A stretch of DNA of 64,000 nt, taken from positions 248,001 through 312,000 of the forward strand of contig NZ_JBIWCW010000004.1 of NCBI RefSeq assembly GCF_044761665.1, read 5' to 3'. Below, piece after piece: positions 60,590-64,000 of the stretch. The DNA is from Peribacillus sp044761665 (GTDB taxonomy: Bacteria > Bacillota > Bacilli > Bacillales > DSM-1321). Both the position numbers and the translations under genes were made by a program. The notes below the pieces were generated by a model. It was given only the letters and a program-made list of their open reading frames with translations. It did no database searches and was not told the DNA's origin. Position 1 is the stretch's first letter; each line of letters opens with the position of its first letter.

Positions 60590-61543
60590 ATGTCTGAGGT
60601 TCAAAAACCCGTTTATGGAGGGCAGGCTGTCGTGGAAGGCGTCATGTTCGGCGGCAAGCATCACACAGTCACTGCTGTCCGACGTAAGGATTCAACGATT
60701 GCGTATTATCATTTACCACGAGAATCAAAGCCTTTTATGAATCGGCTAAAAAAAGTTCCATTTGTACGGGGCATCGTTGCGCTTATACAATCAAGTGCCA
60801 ACGGCTCTAAACATCTCAATTTTTCCACAGAACAGTATGAAGAAGAAACAGCTGAAACGAAGGTAGAAAAGAAAAAAGAGCCAAAGGAAGCATCAAGAAT
60901 CAGCGTGTGGCTGAGCGTAGCCGTGATAGGCGTACTTTCCTTTCTTTTTGGAAAACTGATGTTCACCCTTGTCCCCGTCTTTCTTGCTGAATTGACAAGA
61001 CCCATCTTTCCTAGTCACCTGGCACAAATCATGGTCGAAAGCTTGTTTAAGTTGATACTATTGCTCGTCTATATCTACATAGTATCCATGACTCCATTAA
61101 TCAAGCGCGTTTTCCAATATCATGGTGCGGAGCATAAAGTGATTAATTGTTTTGAAAGTGGCAAGGAATTGACTGTAACCAATGTTCAAGCTAGTTCAAG
61201 GCTCCACTACCGTTGTGGTAGTAGCTTTATTTTATTTACAGTAATCGTTGGCATGTTTGTGTATCTCCTTGTCCCGACCGATCCTCTATGGCTCCGCGTC
61301 GTGGATCGCGTTTTACTTATCCCAATCGTCCTGGGGATAGCTTTCGAGGTATTGCAATTGACTAATAAGGTGAGAGACATTCCTGTGCTTCGTTACCTGG
61401 GATATCCTGGTCTTTGGCTACAGCTATTGACAACCAAACCACCTTCCGACGATCAAGTCGAGGTGGCACTTGCATCCTTCAATGAGCTCTTAAGGATGGA
61501 AAAAAGTACGGAGCAAGGTTTAGATTCGGATGTTATTGTGTAA
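60590..61543 (+). CDS. yqhQ: DUF1385 membrane protein YqhQ
   Basis: This 317-residue protein opens with the DUF1385 hallmark YGGQAVVEGVMFGGKHHTVTAVR and has helices near 105-150 and 155-175. The conserved YHGAEHKVINCFESGKELTV follows, then SSRLHYRCGSSFILFTVIVGMF and more membrane segments. Function is unknown, and the family resembles YqhQ of B. subtilis. The Shine-Dalgarno (AGGTTGGTG) is weak. It is followed by yqhP on the same strand. Confidence 0.85.
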   Translation: MSEVQKPVYGGQAVVEGVMFGGKHHTVTAVRRKDSTIAYYHLPRESKPFMNRLKKVPFVRGIVALIQSSANGSKHLNFSTEQYEEETAETKVEKKKEPKEASRISVWLSVAVIGVLSFLFGKLMFTLVPVFLAELTRPIFPSHLAQIMVESLFKLILLLVYIYIVSMTPLIKRVFQYHGAEHKVINCFESGKELTVTNVQASSRLHYRCGSSFILFTVIVGMFVYLLVPTDPLWLRVVDRVLLIPIVLGIAFEVLQLTNKVRDIPVLRYLGYPGLWLQLLTTKPPSDDQVEVALASFNELLRMEKSTEQGLDSDVIV

Positions 61544-61669
61544 AACACTAATAACAAACCTTTGTAATAAGAATATATATATACCATTTTTACTTTTGGT
61601 AATATTTTAAATGGATTATGTTTAAAATAAGTAAAAAATGCTCATGATGCTCTTAAGGAGGTGTCTTTG

Positions 61670-62044
61670 TTGAAACGTTTCATATCAATTTTGATATACG
61701 GTATCATCGCCCTCGGAATCTTCGGATTAATAAGCAGAATATTTAATGACCCGATGGGACTCCTAAAAAATATTCTGATTATAGCCGCAGTCGCAGGGAT
61801 TATTTATATGATTTACACCGGGTTAACAAAGAGTAAGCCAGTGAAAAAAGAGCAGCAGGCATTTCGTAAGGCTGCGCGTCAGTCGAAAAAAAGGCTGAAA
61901 AGCAAAACGTCGAAAAAGGATAATGTGGCTAGCTTTTCTGCAGCGAAAACATCCAAAAAAATTACAGCACGCAAAAAAACGGATAGTCACTTAACCGTCA
62001 TTGAAGGAAAAAAAAATAAAAAGAAAAATCGGGCCTCATTTTAA
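61670..62044 (+). CDS. yqhP: YqhP/SA1362-family membrane protein
   Basis: This 124-residue protein has two N-terminal helices (FISILIYGIIALGIFGLI, ILIIAAVAGIIYMIY) and a long, very basic Lys/Ser-rich tail (RKAARQSKKRLKSKTSKKDN, GKKNKKKNRASF), a possible nucleic-acid or envelope contact. I start at TTG 61670, eight bases after GGAGG; a GTG overlaps the ribosome site. Function unknown; synteny with yqhP. Confidence 0.75.
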   Translation: MKRFISILIYGIIALGIFGLISRIFNDPMGLLKNILIIAAVAGIIYMIYTGLTKSKPVKKEQQAFRKAARQSKKRLKSKTSKKDNVASFSAAKTSKKITARKKTDSHLTVIEGKKNKKKNRASF

Positions 62045-62057
62045 GAGCCCGATTTTT
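62024..62057. terminator. bidirectional terminator between yqhP and yqhO
   Basis: AAAAATCGGGC (62024-62034) pairs with GCCCGATTTTT (62047-62057). It overlaps the end of yqhP, with T runs on both strands. Confidence 0.85.
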
Positions 62058-62063
62058 TGTGCA

Positions 62064-62945
62064 TTAATAGGTCCATCTCTTTAAAAATTCCCTTGTGTAT
62101 ACACGTCCCCGCTCAATTAGCTCCTCCTTCATTTCATCATTCATATTGAAATCCATTGCAGAAATTCCCTTCATCGGAATAAATACAATGTTATTTACAT
62201 GTTTTTTAGAAATATAACGTGAATCATGAGCATCTTTCATCGTTTTGAAAAGTGCTGAAAATAATTCCACCGCATTCCCCACTTCATGAGGCTTCCATAT
62301 TTCGTCTGTACTCAATCTCAAACCTATGACCGGACGTTCCTTTCTTACATGTTCTGAATTAAATAACCACATAGGAAAATTGCTAAGTACCCCCCCATCG
62401 ACAAATAAAGAAGTTCCTTTACCGACATTCAATTTAACAGGTTCGAAAAAGTAGGGAATGCTACAGCTCATCCTTACCGCTTTGGCCACTGGAAAAGTGA
62501 GGGGATCCACCCCATAGTTCTTCAAATCATCAGGTAAAACGACCAACTTGCCGTTTGTAATATCCGAGGCAATTATGCGAAGTGATTGTGGAGGAAGATC
62601 ATTAAAGGTCACCACGTTTCTAATAGCCAATTTTTCGGCCACCCATTTCTCCAATGCCTCCCCCTTATATAAACCTAATTTCCAGTAAACGAGAAGCCAC
62701 TTGGCAAAAGGAATCGGTATGAGACCATGTCTTCGATCCAGTAAGCCTGATAGGTTAATATCGATAAAAAGCTTCTCCATTTCTTCCCCTGTATATCCAG
62801 CTGCAATAAAGGCAGCTATTATGGAGCCCGCACTTGTTCCTGCCGTTCTATGAAAAATAAACCCACGATCCTCCAATTCCTGGAAGCCCCCTAGTAAACC
62901 ATACCCTTTTATCCCGCCTCCGGAAAATACGCCGTCAATGATCAT
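62064..62945 (-). CDS. yqhO: patatin-like phospholipase (RssA/YqhO)
   Basis: This cytoplasmic serine acyl-hydrolase has the oxyanion loop GVFSGGGIKGYGLLGG, nucleophile elbow AGTSAGSIIAAFIAAGYTG (Ser within GTSAGS) and the DGG of VDGGVLSNFP. It is 293 residues long. GGGAGGG precedes ATG. The substrate is unknown. It matches B. subtilis yqhO in place and layout. Confidence 0.87.
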   Translation of the reverse strand: MIIDGVFSGGGIKGYGLLGGFQELEDRGFIFHRTAGTSAGSIIAAFIAAGYTGEEMEKLFIDINLSGLLDRRHGLIPIPFAKWLLVYWKLGLYKGEALEKWVAEKLAIRNVVTFNDLPPQSLRIIASDITNGKLVVLPDDLKNYGVDPLTFPVAKAVRMSCSIPYFFEPVKLNVGKGTSLFVDGGVLSNFPMWLFNSEHVRKERPVIGLRLSTDEIWKPHEVGNAVELFSALFKTMKDAHDSRYISKKHVNNIVFIPMKGISAMDFNMNDEMKEELIERGRVYTREFLKRWTY

Positions 62946-63025
62946 AGTTGCCCTCCCTAACCCGGTCTATTCATCTTTAAGCAGGCTAGGGGCTATTTAT
63001 GACTGATTAACGGAAAGTTTTCTTC

Positions 63026-64000
63026 TTAAGTGAAGTACTGGACTACAGATTCCGGAAAAAATTCCTCTATATATCCTCTGATGGTGGTTTCCAATTCTTT
63101 AGCTTCTTCGTTTTGATAAACATACTTACCAATTCCATAACGGCCCCACTTATATTTCCGTTTTGTTTCATCCAATTCCAATTTTGATTTCGGGTAATTC
63201 TTTTGAATCACTTTCTTAGCAGGTCCCGTAAAGCGATGTTGTATCAATTCGAACGTTAAATCAGGTATGTCTACCCCCTTCAAGGCCACACTTAACCTCT
63301 GAAATAATTCATAATAACCCTCCTGCCAGTTCTCATGCCTGTAAATGGGTGCAACGATGAAACCTAAGGGATACCCCGCACCCGCAACTTTACGTGCCGC
63401 CTCGATCCTTTCCTCAAAGCTTGAAGTGCCCGGCTCAAAATTCTTGATGACGTACTTTGTGTTGATGCTGAAACGAAATCTTGTCTTCCCGTTATGTTTA
63501 GCGTCCAAAAGATGATCGACATGATGAAATTTCGTCACGAAACGGAGCACGCCATATTCACTTTTACCGAAGTATTCGATCGCCCGTTTTAAAGAATGGG
63601 TCAAGTGGTCTATGCCGACGATATCGGAGGTACAAGCAGCCTCAAAACGAGTGATTTCTGGTTTTCGTTCATTTATATATTTTTCTGCAGCCTCAAAAAT
63701 CTCATCCAGATTGACGTATGTCCTAATATACGGTTTTGTACCAAGCGTCGTCTGTAAGTAACAATAGTGGCAATGCCCCATACATCCCGTGGCCAAAGGA
63801 ATCGCATATTCGGCCGAAGGTTTGGAAGTGTCGAATTTCAACGTTTTTCTGATACCTACCACAAGTGTGGACTTTGCTACGCGATACTTTTGAAAGTCGT
63901 TTTCTCCAGGCAAGTCCCGAATTTGATTATGTGAAGTCGTTTCACGTATCTCGATGCCCAAATCCTCGAACTTCTGTTTTAATTCTCTTCCAAGCGGGTA
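63026..64000 (-). CDS. splB: spore photoproduct lyase, 5' end beyond the window
   Basis: This radical-SAM enzyme repairs spore photoproduct in germinating spores. The iron-sulfur motif GCMGHCHYCYL is CxxxCxxC; the H-donor Cys is in FEAACTSDIVGIDHL; FRFSINTKYVIKNFEPGTSS and LELDETKRKYKWGRYGIGKY are conserved. The frame is open past a TTG at 63961 to the edge (YPLGRELKQKFEDLGIEIRE), so about 18 N-terminal residues of the usual 342 lie outside. Confidence 0.93.
   Translation of the reverse strand, partial: YPLGRELKQKFEDLGIEIRETTSHNQIRDLPGENDFQKYRVAKSTLVVGIRKTLKFDTSKPSAEYAIPLATGCMGHCHYCYLQTTLGTKPYIRTYVNLDEIFEAAEKYINERKPEITRFEAACTSDIVGIDHLTHSLKRAIEYFGKSEYGVLRFVTKFHHVDHLLDAKHNGKTRFRFSINTKYVIKNFEPGTSSFEERIEAARKVAGAGYPLGFIVAPIYRHENWQEGYYELFQRLSVALKGVDIPDLTFELIQHRFTGPAKKVIQKNYPKSKLELDETKRKYKWGRYGIGKYVYQNEEAKELETTIRGYIEEFFPESVVQYFT

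Noticed and set aside
1..64000. CRISPR arrays, tRNA or rRNA genes, prophage or complete insertion sequences
   Set aside because: No spaced direct repeats, cloverleaf arms, rRNA stretches, integrase or transposase genes were seen.

Overview
The window is a stretch of Bacillaceae chromosome from an endospore former. The evidence is a complete spoIIIAA-AH operon, spo0A, spoIVB, splB and racA, with AT-rich codon use and strong GGAGG-type ribosome sites. Gene order follows the Bacillus subtilis yqjK-to-yqhO region. The insertion of mutA-mutB-meaB and some other departures point to a Peribacillus/Bacillus-like genus rather than B. subtilis itself (inference). Almost all genes lie on the minus strand. 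No rRNA, tRNA, CRISPR array, prophage or intact insertion sequence is visible.

Layout. 0-5.7 kb: racA (+), a three-gene ABC importer of the TrpX/COG2984 class, a yisP-like squalene/phytoene-synthase-fold gene, and rnz. 5.8-11 kb: zwf (+) and gndA (-), the oxidative pentose phosphate pair, separated by two tiny ORFs and a small palindromic repeat element; then the Y-family polymerase gene. 11-19.5 kb: a PepT-like peptidase, the methylmalonyl-CoA epimerase and carboxyltransferase pair, the prli42 mini-gene (+), an L,D-transpeptidase, a YqjA-type exporter, the artPQM arginine transporter with ARG-box-like sites, and brxB. 19.6-33.6 kb: mutA-mutB-meaB, then bkdR-bcd-lpdV-bkdAA-bkdAB-bkdB. This converts Val/Ile/Leu to acyl-CoAs and on through propionyl-CoA and methylmalonyl-CoA to succinyl-CoA. 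A textbook sigma-54 promoter lies between bkdR and bcd, and ptb and buk are absent. 33.7-39.2 kb: yqzF (+), yqiK, a FapA/DUF342 protein, spo0A and spoIVB. 39.3-51.6 kb: recN, ahrC, yqxC, dxs, ispA, xseB, xseA, folD, nusB, yqhY, accC, accB. 52-64 kb: the spoIIIA operon, efp, papA, aroQ, yqhR, then yqhQ and yqhP (+), yqhO, and splB, which runs off the right edge.

How the parts connect. The AhrC repressor encoded at 41 kb probably acts on artP at 18.8 kb. BkdR at 31.5-33.6 kb probably drives the bkd operon from the sigma-54 promoter. Spo0A probably controls its own promoter, where an 0A box overlaps a sigma-H -10 element. The spoIIIA operon has a good sigma-E promoter match. AccB/AccC or an unlinked biotin carboxylase must serve the orphan carboxyltransferase YqjD.

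The most unusual observations are these: spoIIIAD appears to start at ATT, so ATG-based calling truncates it to 77 codons; a 15-bp hairpin in the spo0A leader has the sigma-H -35 element in one arm; the bkd cluster lacks ptb and buk and has a perfect hairpin at the buk position; and a 130-bp element with imperfect terminal inverted repeats sits between zwf and gndA. I did not find a clearly new multi-gene system. Family and gene names come from remembered homologues and were not searched. Start codons were chosen from ribosome-site spacing and often differ from the longest ORF.
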